Source: Bacteroidales bacterium (GTDB lineage Bacteria > Bacteroidota > Bacteroidia > Bacteroidales > UBA932). Taken from it: a stretch of 41,958 nt of DNA. A program made the position numbers and the translations under genes. The stretch's first letter is position 1. Each line of letters opens with the position of its first letter. The notes under the pieces were generated by a model. It did no database searches. It was not told where the DNA came from and saw nothing but the letters and a program-made list of their open reading frames with translations. Below, piece after piece: positions 8,285 through 16,375 of this stretch. The stretch is taken from NCBI GenBank assembly GCA_017550025.1, contig JAFYLU010000119.1, forward strand, positions 1 to 41,958. The letters are read 5' to 3'.

Positions 8285-9160
8285 ATGAGTAAGATATCCA
8301 TCAGATTCTTCAACGACCGCGAGGTCAGAGCCATTTGGGATGAGGCAAATTCCAAGTGGTGGTTTTCTGCTATTGACATTATCCGTGCAATAAACAAAGA
8401 GGACGACTATGTCAAGGCAGGAAACTACTGGCGATGGCTTAAAAAGAAGTTGACCACAGATGGAGTCCAACTCGTGAGTGTCACTCACGAGTTCAAATTC
8501 GAAGCTCCTGATGGAAAGAAAAGAGCTGCTGACGCCCTTGATAACGAATGCGTTGAAATCCTGGCCAAACACTATCCAAACAACAGAGCAAACGCATTCC
8601 TTGACTGGTTTACATATAGTGACAACACAATAGATGGACAGAGCAAGAAGAAGGCATACACCTTCATGGAAAGCAACATTATAGCAGATGGCGACATCGG
8701 AACTGTTAAGGCTCTACAGCAGATTCATGCCTATATCTTCGGCGGTCTCTATGACTTTGCCGGCCAGATCCGCACAAAGACCATCAGTAAAGGCGGTTTC
8801 ACCTTCTGTCTTGCAGAATACCTCCCACACGAGCTGCAAAAGATAGAATCAATGCCGGAAGACACACTCGACCAGATTGTTGCAAAGTATGTCGAAATGA
8901 ATGTCGCCCATCCGTTCATGGAAGGCAACGGCCGCTCAACCCGTATATGGCTTGACCTCATTCTCAAGAAACGCCTCCAAAGATGCATCGACTGGAGCAA
9001 GATCAACAAGAAGGACTATCTCCAGGCAATGCAGTCTAGCGTAGTGGACGCCTCCCCTATCCATTCCCTCCTTTCATCGGCCATTACAGACAAGATCAAT
9101 GACCGAGAAACCTTAATGAAGGGCATTGACTACTCATACTACTACGAGCAGGAAGAGTAA
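8285..9160 (+). CDS. Fic-domain protein with Bro-N-like N-terminus
   Basis: A 291-residue protein with the canonical Fic motif HPFMEGNGRSTR at residues 209-220; the catalytic His is H209. Fic enzymes usually transfer AMP or another nucleotide or phosphate moiety onto target hydroxyl groups. Residues 1-100 resemble a BRO/antirepressor N-terminal domain (WWFSAIDIIRAI, then YWRWLKKKL), a DNA-binding-type fold common in phage antirepressors. A flap-like segment ISKGGFTFCLAEYL lies at 167-180. I see no confident inhibitory (S/T)xxxE(G/N) helix, so its control is unknown. The start at 8285 is set by the promoter at 8256; the longer frame from the TTG would run through the leader repeat. It is followed at 80 nt by a small orphan gene and then a metallopeptidase-like gene. 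A decayed relative lies at 282-365. Confidence 0.85.
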   Translation: MSKISIRFFNDREVRAIWDEANSKWWFSAIDIIRAINKEDDYVKAGNYWRWLKKKLTTDGVQLVSVTHEFKFEAPDGKKRAADALDNECVEILAKHYPNNRANAFLDWFTYSDNTIDGQSKKKAYTFMESNIIADGDIGTVKALQQIHAYIFGGLYDFAGQIRTKTISKGGFTFCLAEYLPHELQKIESMPEDTLDQIVAKYVEMNVAHPFMEGNGRSTRIWLDLILKKRLQRCIDWSKINKKDYLQAMQSSVVDASPIHSLLSSAITDKINDRETLMKGIDYSYYYEQEE

Positions 9161-9239
9161 CCAAGTCCCTAAAAAGTTGCCCCAAAGATTGTACAGTTAC
9201 AACCTTATTGAGATCTAGATACAGACAAATTAGAATTTT

Positions 9240-9494
9240 ATGAGTTCTATCCACTCATATGAGATCAATGAAATCTATCCTGGACAATATCATATGATGC
9301 TGGACTTTCCAGATATAGAAGATATTAAAAAGATTATTTCAAGAGAATACAATTACATATGGTTTTACGATTGTACTTCATGTGGCGTCAATTGGCATAA
9401 AGTAGATTCCATTTCCTTTGAAACACCACTCAAAGATATATTGATGAGGAATGTCCACTTCGAATGTATAATAGAAACAGAGCTCATTCAATAA
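9240..9494 (+). CDS. Small hypothetical protein (84 aa)
   Basis: An acidic 84-residue protein with aromatic-rich segments (YNYIWFYDCTSCGVNWHKV) including a CTSC pair. No family is recognised. It sits between the Fic gene (79 nt upstream) and the metallopeptidase-like gene (14 nt downstream), so it is probably co-transcribed with the latter. Its size, charge and position before a putative enzyme would suit an antitoxin or immunity partner, but nothing in the sequence proves this. No TAnnTTTG lies directly upstream. Confidence 0.55.
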   Translation: MSSIHSYEINEIYPGQYHMMLDFPDIEDIKKIISREYNYIWFYDCTSCGVNWHKVDSISFETPLKDILMRNVHFECIIETELIQ

Positions 9495-9508
9495 TATAAT
9501 AACTGACT

Positions 9509-10129
9509 ATGTCTGACAAACAAAAGAAACCGACAGCCTGGAAGAAGAATCGGAAATTTGGTGATGTCTTCGGTGGCAGGCTATGGCCAAAACGTAAGGA
9601 TGGGATAATAAGAAGGACACATTCACTTTCTGCACCATCAGAATTTGATCAGACTCCTATCTTTCTTGCTGACAACCCCTCCCGTGACTATTTCTTTCCT
9701 GTCACGCCGGATGAAGTCAGAGAGGCGCTTGTTCAACTCCCGCAAGAGGATACTCAAAGCATTACGCATATCTGGTTCCGTAAGCATAGTGATGAGGACA
9801 TTCAGGCATATGTAGCAGTGGGCAGCGGAGTTGTAGCTGTGGTTCTATACCCTATGAGGAAGGACCTGATCATTGATCTCGGTAATAGAAGGCCGTCGGG
9901 AAGAAAACTCAAATGGTATGAAGGGTATGCTTGTGTCAAAAGAACAGGCGAACTGTGGATCGCCGAATTTACTGAAGAATCAGCCCGCAGATATTATCTG
10001 GAACGTCTTATTCCTCATGAAGTGGGACATTGTGCCGATTACAACAGAGGATTACTGAATACCCGATCTTCGTATAAGGAAGAAAATTCAGCTGACAACT
10101 ATGCGTATGGGCATAATCAGGATGAGTAA
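9509..10129 (+). CDS. HEVGH metallopeptidase-like protein
   Basis: A 206-residue protein, basic at the N-terminus, with no signal peptide. The motif LIPHEVGHCADYNRG at 167-181 contains HExxH (H170, E171, H174), typical of zincin-type metallopeptidases. The downstream EENSADNYAYG (191-201) supplies a plausible third Zn ligand (Glu) and is the usual E-x-x-A-D-x-YA pattern of such families. The N-terminal 150 residues are unassigned, with a beta-rich stretch (AYVAVGSGVVAVVLY). It lies 14 nt after the 84-aa gene, and a strong hairpin at 10252-10291 follows. Catalytic activity is inferred from the motif; it could also be a protein with a defunct zincin fold. Confidence 0.65.
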   Translation: MSDKQKKPTAWKKNRKFGDVFGGRLWPKRKDGIIRRTHSLSAPSEFDQTPIFLADNPSRDYFFPVTPDEVREALVQLPQEDTQSITHIWFRKHSDEDIQAYVAVGSGVVAVVLYPMRKDLIIDLGNRRPSGRKLKWYEGYACVKRTGELWIAEFTEESARRYYLERLIPHEVGHCADYNRGLLNTRSSYKEENSADNYAYGHNQDE

Positions 10130-10251
10130 ACGATAAAACAGATAAGAAGCGGACAAATTGTGGAATCACACAATCTTTACCAGAACCCTCGTAGTAGAAA
10201 ACCCATATTAATAATCATAGAACAAGCAGGATTGCCTATTTATTTGGCGAA

Positions 10252-10291
10252 ACCGGTGCGACAAGATAATGCAAATTCTTGTCGCACCGGT
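10252..10291 (+). terminator. Perfect 14-bp hairpin after the metallopeptidase gene
   Basis: ACCGGTGCGACAAG (10252-10265) is the exact reverse complement of CTTGTCGCACCGGT (10278-10291), with a 12-nt loop. It lies 122 nt after the stop at 10129. Only a short T-rich stretch (CATTTATCT) follows, so it may be a weak intrinsic terminator or a structured element tied to the leader copy that begins 60 nt later. Confidence 0.5.
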
Positions 10292-10351
10292 CATTTATCT
10301 GGTTACCCAATCTGGTCGGGTTATGAGATTACGACTCCAAAAGGCATACTA

Positions 10352-10695
10352 AATTGATTATCAATTACTTAAATGAGCCTCGGTATAAATTCGGTATAAA
10401 AATTTGGTTGCAAGCGGATATGAATAACTAATGTTTCTTACCATCTGTCAAGCCTGTCACAAAGGTAAGAAACTATCGGCAAATAAAGGACAAGAAATTA
10501 CAACTATTTATTATTGTCTTGATTTTCAATAAGCTAGATAGAGCATATTGTACATTTTGTAACACATGAGGATTATGAGGCTAACCAAAGTCTGGTTATA
10601 AAACCTTTAAGAGACGATTTCATATAAATTTACTTCGGAAAACATCAGACAACAATCGGAAAACATTCTCATCGCATTCTCGTCACAATCCCCTA
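10352..10695 (+). repeat. Duplicated leader element, copy B (before AAA ATPase gene)
   Basis: Second copy of the element at 7980-8192, interrupted by about 144 bp at 10491-10634. The palindrome is AATTGAT-T-ATCAATT (10352-10366), the same arms as copy A with a different central base. The inner inverted repeat is perfect here: GTTTCTTACC (10433-10442) with GGTAAGAAAC (10464-10473). Between the stem arms both copies carry two CTGTCA direct repeats. The 3' block 10635-10695 shares ATCCCCTA with copy A at its end. Confidence 0.75.
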
Positions 10696-10843
10696 TTTTT
10701 CATAAAATTCCAATTGGATTTTCAGCCATGAAAACCCTCCTTAAAGACCTCGAATCTGATGTCTAATCTACCTTTAAACAATTCTACTGACTCAAGCATT
10801 TGCATTTCGCTATAATTTTATTGGCTTCACACATCAAACTTTC

Positions 10844-10888
10844 TTGGAAAAATGTAAAATTTCCCTAAATTTGCATTGGAAAAATGTA
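10844..10888 (+). promoter_or_regulatory. Promoter and possible operator repeats of the AAA ATPase gene
   Basis: A TAAATTTG -7 element (10866-10873) is flanked by two identical 13-mers, TTGGAAAAATGTA, at 10844-10856 and 10876-10888, with a period of 32 bp. The first covers the expected -33 region and the second lies around the start of transcription. Such an arrangement would suit a repressor binding site, which is inference. Confidence 0.5.
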
Positions 10889-10934
10889 TAGATTGTAAGA
10901 ATAATGCACTACAAAAGTGTAAATACTATCTAAT

Positions 10935-12320
10935 ATGGATATAAATTATACAGATATGCTATCAAGAAAACTTGACAACTTCATTGAGAAGCATTACGCA
11001 AACAATAAGTCAGCATTACTTCTCAAGGGAGCAAGACAGGTAGGCAAGACTTCAGCCATAAGGAAATATGCGAGAAAGCAAAAGATGAATCTCATTGAGA
11101 TCAACTTCTATGAAGATGATTCAGCGTGCGGCATCTTCAAGGGCTCACAGAATGCCAAGGATGTATTGTTGCGTATATCTGCTCATACTAAAAAGAAGAC
11201 ATCATTGCCAAATACAATGATATTCTTTGATGAGGTTCAGAAATGTCCAGAGGTCATCACATGGATAAAGTTTCTCGTGGATGAAGGAAGCTGCAAATAT
11301 GCATTAAGCGGCAGCTTGCTTGGTGTAGAGTTAAAAGGAGTGGAAAGCGTTCCTGTCGGATATATGTCTGTAAAAGAAGTCTTCCCTTTGGATATTGAGG
11401 AGTTTTCACGATGTCTCGGTCTTTCTGATGAGGTTCTGACAAGTGTAGACGAAGCATTCGAGAAAAAGATTCCTGTAGACGAAGTTGTCCATGCAGCCCT
11501 GATGAAGATGATTCACCTTTATCTCGTTGTAGGAGGAATGCCAGCTGCTGTACAGGCATACGTTGATACAAACGACCTTAATGTTGTAGAAGAGAAACAG
11601 AAAGAAATTCTAGATCTATACAAATGGGACATCAGTCAGTATGATCCTAATAAGAAACTTGAGATAAATGAGATCTTCAACCTGATTCCATCTGAACTTG
11701 ATGCAAAGAACAAACGTTTTATCCTGAAGAATCTTAATGAACATGCACGTTTCTCTCGTTATGAGAATAGCTTCTTATGGCTTAAGAATGCAGGTGTTGC
11801 AATTCCAACATTGAATATTCAGGAGCCGACTTTCTCCTTTAAGCTAAATGAACTGAGGAATCTGTTCAAGCTATTCCAGAATGATGTCGGTCTGTTGACA
11901 AGCCAATATGCTTCTGGAATCCAGTTACAGCTGCTTCAAGGTGAGGTAAAGCAGAATTACGGCGCCATATATGAGAACCTCGTAGCTCAGGAATTATATT
12001 GTCATGGCTTCGGAGGAGATGAGCATGAACTACATTACTTTAACAGCAAGAAACAAGGTGAATTGGATTTTGTAATTGCTCAGCATGGTAAAGTAATCCC
12101 TATTGAAGTCAAGTCAGGAAAGGATTATGAAAGACATAATGCATTAACCAATGTACTGGCTAACGATGATTACAATATCGATTTTGCTTATGTTTTAACT
12201 AACGACAATCTGCGCGTAGAAGGCAAACGCATATATATGCCGATGTATATGCTTATGTTCATACAGAAATCCCCTGCCCCAGAAAATCAGATATTCAAAT
12301 TTGATCTGCATAATCTTTAA
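10935..12320 (+). CDS. AAA_14/DUF4143-type ATPase with C-terminal nuclease-like domain
   Basis: A 461-residue soluble protein. Walker A is GARQVGKT (32-39) and Walker B is MIFFDEVQ (95-102), matching the AAA_14 group of archaeal/bacterial STAND-like ATPases. The C-terminal half matches DUF4143: GAIYENLVAQELY, then GELDFVIAQHGKVIPIEVKSGK spread over about 400-422, a PD-(D/E)xK-like D-x(n)-E-x-K core. These proteins are common and multicopy in Bacteroides-type genomes; their physiological role is not settled. It stands alone, downstream of leader copy B and its own promoter at 10866. An intrinsic terminator follows at 12424-12461. Confidence 0.85.
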   Translation: MDINYTDMLSRKLDNFIEKHYANNKSALLLKGARQVGKTSAIRKYARKQKMNLIEINFYEDDSACGIFKGSQNAKDVLLRISAHTKKKTSLPNTMIFFDEVQKCPEVITWIKFLVDEGSCKYALSGSLLGVELKGVESVPVGYMSVKEVFPLDIEEFSRCLGLSDEVLTSVDEAFEKKIPVDEVVHAALMKMIHLYLVVGGMPAAVQAYVDTNDLNVVEEKQKEILDLYKWDISQYDPNKKLEINEIFNLIPSELDAKNKRFILKNLNEHARFSRYENSFLWLKNAGVAIPTLNIQEPTFSFKLNELRNLFKLFQNDVGLLTSQYASGIQLQLLQGEVKQNYGAIYENLVAQELYCHGFGGDEHELHYFNSKKQGELDFVIAQHGKVIPIEVKSGKDYERHNALTNVLANDDYNIDFAYVLTNDNLRVEGKRIYMPMYMLMFIQKSPAPENQIFKFDLHNL

Positions 12321-12423
12321 TTATGTTTAGAGGATCAGATGCCTGACTTTTGCAGGATGCCACAAAATCAGTACACTTTCGCAAAGAAATAACTGATTTT
12401 TCGTCAAGGTTTACATTATACCA

Positions 12424-12461
12424 AAAGCTCTCCGCAACAGAAATCTGATGCGGAGAGCTTT
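12424..12461 (+). terminator. Intrinsic terminator of the AAA ATPase gene
   Basis: AAAGCTCTCCGCA (12424-12436) pairs with TGCGGAGAGCTTT (12449-12461), with an extra CAG/CTG inside the loop, followed by CTTTTT. It lies about 100 nt after the stop codon. Confidence 0.75.
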
Positions 12462-12475
12462 CTTTTTATGAGATA

Positions 12476-12526
12476 CCCGATCAAGTCGGGCATGACTGTC
12501 ATGTCATTGCCGGCTTGACCGGCAAT
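12476..12526. repeat. Dispersed repeat, copy 2, with paired hairpins
   Basis: It contains the 20-mer identical to 7922-7941. The first hairpin is CCCGA-TCAAG-TCGGG (12476-12490). A second hairpin, ATTGCCGG-CTTGA-CCGGCAAT, lies at 12506-12526. The two loops, TCAAG and CTTGA, are exact reverse complements. It sits directly after the phosphofructokinase stop codon (minus strand) and may serve as its terminator. Confidence 0.55.
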
Positions 12527-12529
12527 CAA

Positions 12530-13765
12530 TTACCACTCCAGAATCTTATTGAAGTCGTAAGCCTCAGGGTTCTCGATACCGAGAGCCTTTACTGCCTCGT
12601 AGTCCTCTGGTGTCACGTAGTGAGCGATGTACTTGTAGTAGTTCTGTGCAGTACCTGCGTTGATGTCTACTACGCGTGGTGGGATCTTGCCTGTAGCAGG
12701 GTCCTGGAGGTCAGCGAGATAGAGTGGAGATACGTTACCGTATGAGTCAACGTATACCATGCAGCCTGTCTTGCCCTCGCTGTAGAGCTGGTAAACGCCC
12801 ATTGCGAGCTCTGTACAGTAAGTAACATCGTAAGCTACAGGATCCTGACAACGAACATCGTATCCGATCTCTACCGGACGGCTCTTTACCTTAAGACCGA
12901 TCTTCTTGAACTCAGCCTCGAGGAGGTCGTTGAAGAGAACCGCCTTTGAAACCTTACCGAGCTCTGGGTGACCGTGATCGTCGTATGAGAAGTGTACGCC
13001 TGCAGCCTCCATCTCCTCTGCCTTGAACTCGTGGAAGAGACCCTCGGCAGCAACGATAGTACCGTAGTTCACGCCCATAACCTTTCTCTTGAGGATAGCA
13101 GAGATAGAAAGCTTCACAACCTTGTCAAGGCAGATCTCTGTCTTGTTGAACATCTCTGGGATGATAGTCATAGGACAGTGAGTAGCCTCACCGATACCGA
13201 GTGCGAGTGAACCGCATGTACGGCCCATTGCAGAGATTACAAGCCAGTTGCCTGAAGTGCGGGCATCTTCATAAACTGTGCGTGCGAGGTGTGCACCTTC
13301 GTTCTTTGCAGAGTTGTATCCGAAAGTAGGAGCATTTGCAGGAAGCGGAAGGTCGTTATCGATAGTCTTTGGACAGTGGATGTTTGCGATAGGATAACCC
13401 TTTGCTGCGAGGAACTTCGAGATACGGTTTGCAGTAGAAGCTGTATCGTCACCACCGATTGTCACAAGAAGCTTGATATTGTTGTCCTTGAAGAGGTCAA
13501 GGTTGAAGTTCTCCTCGAAATCCTTGTCAGTTGGCTTGAAACGGCTCATCTCAAGGTATGAACCACCTCTGTTGAAATAACGGTCAGCGATTGCGAAAGT
13601 AAGGTCCTCTGTACGGGCGTTCTTGCTGAAAAGACCTGAATAACCGCCATGAAGGCCGATTACACGGAAGTTCTTGGTGAGGAATGTCTTAGCAACACTC
13701 ATTGATACCGAGTTCATTCCCGGAGCGGGACCGCCGCCACAAAGGATAATTACTGCGTCTTTCAT
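12530..13765 (-). CDS. Pyrophosphate-dependent 6-phosphofructokinase
   Basis: A 411-residue glycolytic enzyme phosphorylating fructose 6-phosphate to fructose 1,6-bisphosphate, reversibly with PPi. The phosphofructokinase fold is clear from GGGPAPGMNSV (10-20). Two diagnostic positions indicate PPi rather than ATP as donor: GGDDT at 104-108 (ATP enzymes have GGDGT) and PKTIDND at 132-138 (ATP enzymes have PGTIDND). Other family signatures are SAMGRTCGSLALG and the C-terminal FxxxxLEAEF region. It is a single gene, divergent from ligA, with its own promoter and an 85-nt leader. The two-hairpin repeat lies right after the stop. It acts in the cytoplasm. Confidence 0.92.
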   Translation of the reverse strand: MKDAVIILCGGGPAPGMNSVSMSVAKTFLTKNFRVIGLHGGYSGLFSKNARTEDLTFAIADRYFNRGGSYLEMSRFKPTDKDFEENFNLDLFKDNNIKLLVTIGGDDTASTANRISKFLAAKGYPIANIHCPKTIDNDLPLPANAPTFGYNSAKNEGAHLARTVYEDARTSGNWLVISAMGRTCGSLALGIGEATHCPMTIIPEMFNKTEICLDKVVKLSISAILKRKVMGVNYGTIVAAEGLFHEFKAEEMEAAGVHFSYDDHGHPELGKVSKAVLFNDLLEAEFKKIGLKVKSRPVEIGYDVRCQDPVAYDVTYCTELAMGVYQLYSEGKTGCMVYVDSYGNVSPLYLADLQDPATGKIPPRVVDINAGTAQNYYKYIAHYVTPEDYEAVKALGIENPEAYDFNKILEW

Positions 13766-13852
13766 CTTTTTACTGTATTAAATGTTATACTTAAAAATTG
13801 AGTTTTTCATATTTACCGGTCTGCCATGAACGTTCACGGCAAATCAATCGTG

Positions 13853-13860
13853 CAAATTTA
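13853..13860 (-). promoter_or_regulatory. -7 promoter element of the phosphofructokinase gene
   Basis: The minus strand reads TAAATTTG, a perfect TAnnTTTG, 87 nt upstream of the ATG at 13765. This predicts an untranslated leader of about 80 nt. Confidence 0.6.
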
Positions 13861-13919
13861 TCATTTTTTGCAATAAATCACAAGAAAATATACAACTTGC
13901 ACAAGTCAAAAGCATTTAG

Positions 13920-13927
13920 TAATTTTG
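13920..13927 (+). promoter_or_regulatory. -7 promoter element of the ligA operon
   Basis: TAATTTTG (TAnnTTTG) lies 17 nt before the ATG of ligA; a CTTGC -33-like element lies about 20 nt further upstream. It is divergent from the phosphofructokinase promoter 60 bp away. Confidence 0.6.
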
Positions 13928-13944
13928 TAGGTTATTTATAATCT

Positions 13945-16008
13945 ATGGACAAGGCACAGGCATATATCAGAATACAGGAACTCAAGGAAATCATCATTGA
14001 GGCGAACAGGAAGTACTATGTAGAGAACTCTCCTGTCTTGAGCGACTTTGAATTCGACATGCTTCTCAAGGAACTCGAATCCCTTGAGAATGAGTATCCT
14101 GAATATCAGACTGCAGACTCTCCTACCCGTAAGGTGGGAAGCGACCTCAAGACTGCCGGCAAAAGTCCGAAAGGAAGCGGAAAAGAGTTTGAGCAGCATC
14201 CTCACAAATACCCCATGCTGTCTCTCGGCAACACATACGACCTCACTGAAGTGGAAGCATTTGCGACAAGGGCATCAAAGGATATCGGCACCGGATTTAC
14301 ATACAGCTGCGAGCTGAAATTTGACGGAACCGCTATCTGCCTGACCTACAGGGACGGAAAACTTTTCAGGGCTCTTACCAGAGGAGACGGTAGAATTGGG
14401 GACGACGTCACTGAAAATGTAAGGCAGATCGGCAATATCCCGCAGCAGCTGACTGTGCCGTCAGACTTTGTCCCTACCCTTCTGCAGTCCTCGCCATGGC
14501 CGGATGAATTCGAGATCAGAGGTGAGATATACATGCCATGGGAGTCTTTCGAGAGGCTCAACGAAGAGCGTCTCAAGGATGAGGAACAGCCTTTTGCAAA
14601 TCCGAGGAATGCCGCATCGGGATCATTGAAACTTATAGACAGCCGCATGGTGGCGGGACGTGGTCTCGAATGCACATTGTACCATATGCTCGGAGATGAC
14701 CTTCCTTTCGCGACTCACGACGAAGCCCTCAATGCTGCCGCTTCATGGGGACTTCCTGTGTCAGACAAAAGACATATCTGCAGATCGGTCAAAGACATAG
14801 ATAATTTCATAAACTACTGGGACACAGAGCGTAAAACACTTCCGTTTGCAACCGACGGCATCGTAATAAAGATAAACGAGCTTCATCTGCAGGAGGAACT
14901 GGGATACACATCAAAGTTCCCTAAATGGGCTGTCGCATACAAGTTCAAGGCGGAACAGGCACTTACCAGACTGTTGAGCATTGACTATCAGGTGGGAAGG
15001 ACTGGAGCAGTCACCCCAGTTGCAAACCTCGACCCGGTACAGTTGAGCGGCACAGTTGTCAAACGTGCCTCCCTCCACAATGCAGACCAGATGAAACAGC
15101 TCGACATCCACATCGGAGATTACGTCTATGTAGAGAAAGGCGGTGAGATCATTCCGAAGATCACAGGAGTCGAGTTCAGCAGAAGAGACAATGATGTACA
15201 GGTTCCTGAATTCCCGGAATTCTGCCCGGACTGCGGCGCAAGACTGATAAGGGACGAACAGGAAGCGAAGTCATTCTGCCCGAACCAGAGCGGCTGCCCG
15301 ACACAGATCAAGGGCAAGCTCGTGCACTTCCTCAGCAGGAAGGCAATGAATGTGATAGCAGGAGATGCGACCATCGAGCAGCTGTACAACAAGGCACTTG
15401 TATGGAATGCAGCTGATTTCTATGAGCTGCGGACAGAACACCTTCTCACACTGGAAGGATGGAAGGAGAAATCAGCAGAAAGGTTCCTGAAAAGTCTGGA
15501 GGAATCGAAGAAGGTGCCGTTCGAAAGAGTCCTTTTTGCATTGGGCATCAGGCATGTAGGCGAATCGACAGCCAAGTCGGTAGCAACATGTTTCGGCAAC
15601 ATAGACGCAATTGCGGCAGCATCTGTCGAAGAACTTCTCAAGGCGGAGGATGTAGGTCAGATAATAGCCGAAAGCATCAGAGACTTTTTTGAAGATGAGA
15701 CAAACCGCGAGACGGTCGAGAGGCTGAAGGCAGCAGGACTAAAGTTCGCAGTGGACAGCAAGGCCACCAAGCTTTCGGATTCTCTTGCCGGCAAAACCAT
15801 AGTCATTTCAGGAAATTTCAGCATTTCGCGAGATGAAATGAAGAGTCTCATTATTGCCCATGGGGGAAAGAACAGCGGTTCCATCAGCGGAAGGACAGCT
15901 TTTCTCCTTGCAGGAGACAAACCCGGACCGGAGAAGATAAAAAAGGCTGAAAGTCTCGGCATAGAGATCATTGACGAAGATAAATTCATGACACTTATAA
16001 ACGGATAG
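13945..16008 (+). CDS. ligA: NAD-dependent DNA ligase
   Basis: A 687-residue enzyme sealing nicks during replication and repair, using NAD. The adenylation motif is ELKFDG, with the AMP-accepting lysine at about 125. The N-terminal Ia domain (YYVENSPVLSDFEFD), the OB-fold region (VGRTGAVTPVANLDPV) and a four-Cys zinc finger (CPDCGARLIRDEQEAKSFCP, then C in SGCP) follow. Next come helix-hairpin-helix repeats (FALGIRHVGESTAKSVA) and a C-terminal BRCT domain from about 615 (GKTIVISGNF). Length and order are standard for LigA. It is the first gene of a seven-gene + strand unit; the thioesterase gene starts 4 nt after its stop. Confidence 0.96.
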   Translation: MDKAQAYIRIQELKEIIIEANRKYYVENSPVLSDFEFDMLLKELESLENEYPEYQTADSPTRKVGSDLKTAGKSPKGSGKEFEQHPHKYPMLSLGNTYDLTEVEAFATRASKDIGTGFTYSCELKFDGTAICLTYRDGKLFRALTRGDGRIGDDVTENVRQIGNIPQQLTVPSDFVPTLLQSSPWPDEFEIRGEIYMPWESFERLNEERLKDEEQPFANPRNAASGSLKLIDSRMVAGRGLECTLYHMLGDDLPFATHDEALNAAASWGLPVSDKRHICRSVKDIDNFINYWDTERKTLPFATDGIVIKINELHLQEELGYTSKFPKWAVAYKFKAEQALTRLLSIDYQVGRTGAVTPVANLDPVQLSGTVVKRASLHNADQMKQLDIHIGDYVYVEKGGEIIPKITGVEFSRRDNDVQVPEFPEFCPDCGARLIRDEQEAKSFCPNQSGCPTQIKGKLVHFLSRKAMNVIAGDATIEQLYNKALVWNAADFYELRTEHLLTLEGWKEKSAERFLKSLEESKKVPFERVLFALGIRHVGESTAKSVATCFGNIDAIAAASVEELLKAEDVGQIIAESIRDFFEDETNRETVERLKAAGLKFAVDSKATKLSDSLAGKTIVISGNFSISRDEMKSLIIAHGGKNSGSISGRTAFLLAGDKPGPEKIKKAESLGIEIIDEDKFMTLING

Positions 16009-16012
16009 ATAT

Positions 16013-16375
16013 ATGGAAACAGAAAAGATACTTACAATCGAGCATGTAGTAAGCGACAGTGAAACTGCAGACAAGATAGGTTCTGGCGGACTTCCTGTGT
16101 TCTCGACACCTTCGATGATCGCACTGATGGAGAAGGTTTCTTTCCTTCATGCGGAAAGGATGGGTCTCTGCACAGTAGGAACCAAGGTTAACATCAGCCA
16201 TCTTCGTGCATGCAAGGCCGGCACATCTGTCAAGGCTACTGCAGAGCTCCTCGAACTCGACGGACGCAGAATCGAATACGCTGTCAGGGTGGAAGACGAG
16301 AACGGCGTCATGGGAGAAGGCACCCACCAGAGATTTGCGATTGACCCTGAAAGATTCATGGCTAAACTCAAGTAA
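16013..16375 (+). CDS. Hotdog-fold thioesterase, FlK-like
   Basis: A 120-residue single-domain protein. LPVFSTPSMIALMEKVS (27-43) and the later VNISHLRACKAGTSVKATAEL match the hotdog thioesterase group that includes fluoroacetyl-CoA thioesterase FlK, with T, E and H at the expected catalytic-type positions. It probably hydrolyses a small acyl-CoA; the true substrate is unknown, and FlK itself is a specialised member. It is embedded between ligA (4 nt) and the YihY gene, whose ATG overlaps its TAA by one base (TAATG), so translation is probably coupled. Confidence 0.75.
   Translation: METEKILTIEHVVSDSETADKIGSGGLPVFSTPSMIALMEKVSFLHAERMGLCTVGTKVNISHLRACKAGTSVKATAELLELDGRRIEYAVRVEDENGVMGEGTHQRFAIDPERFMAKLK

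Larger units (their letters stand above)
10130..10934. other. 805-bp intergenic region before the AAA ATPase gene
   Basis: No gene is supported here; a 65-codon frame at 10160-10357 runs through a perfect hairpin and looks accidental. In order it holds the hairpin at 10252-10291, the second leader copy (10352-10695), and about 140 bp of unique AT-rich sequence inserted within that copy at 10491-10634. After the leader come AT-rich sequence and then the ATPase promoter with two 13-bp direct repeats at 10844-10888. Confidence 0.6.

Noticed and set aside
10160-10357. A 65-codon frame after the metallopeptidase gene
   Set aside because: It spans a perfect 14-bp hairpin and enters the leader repeat, and no family or start signal is seen.
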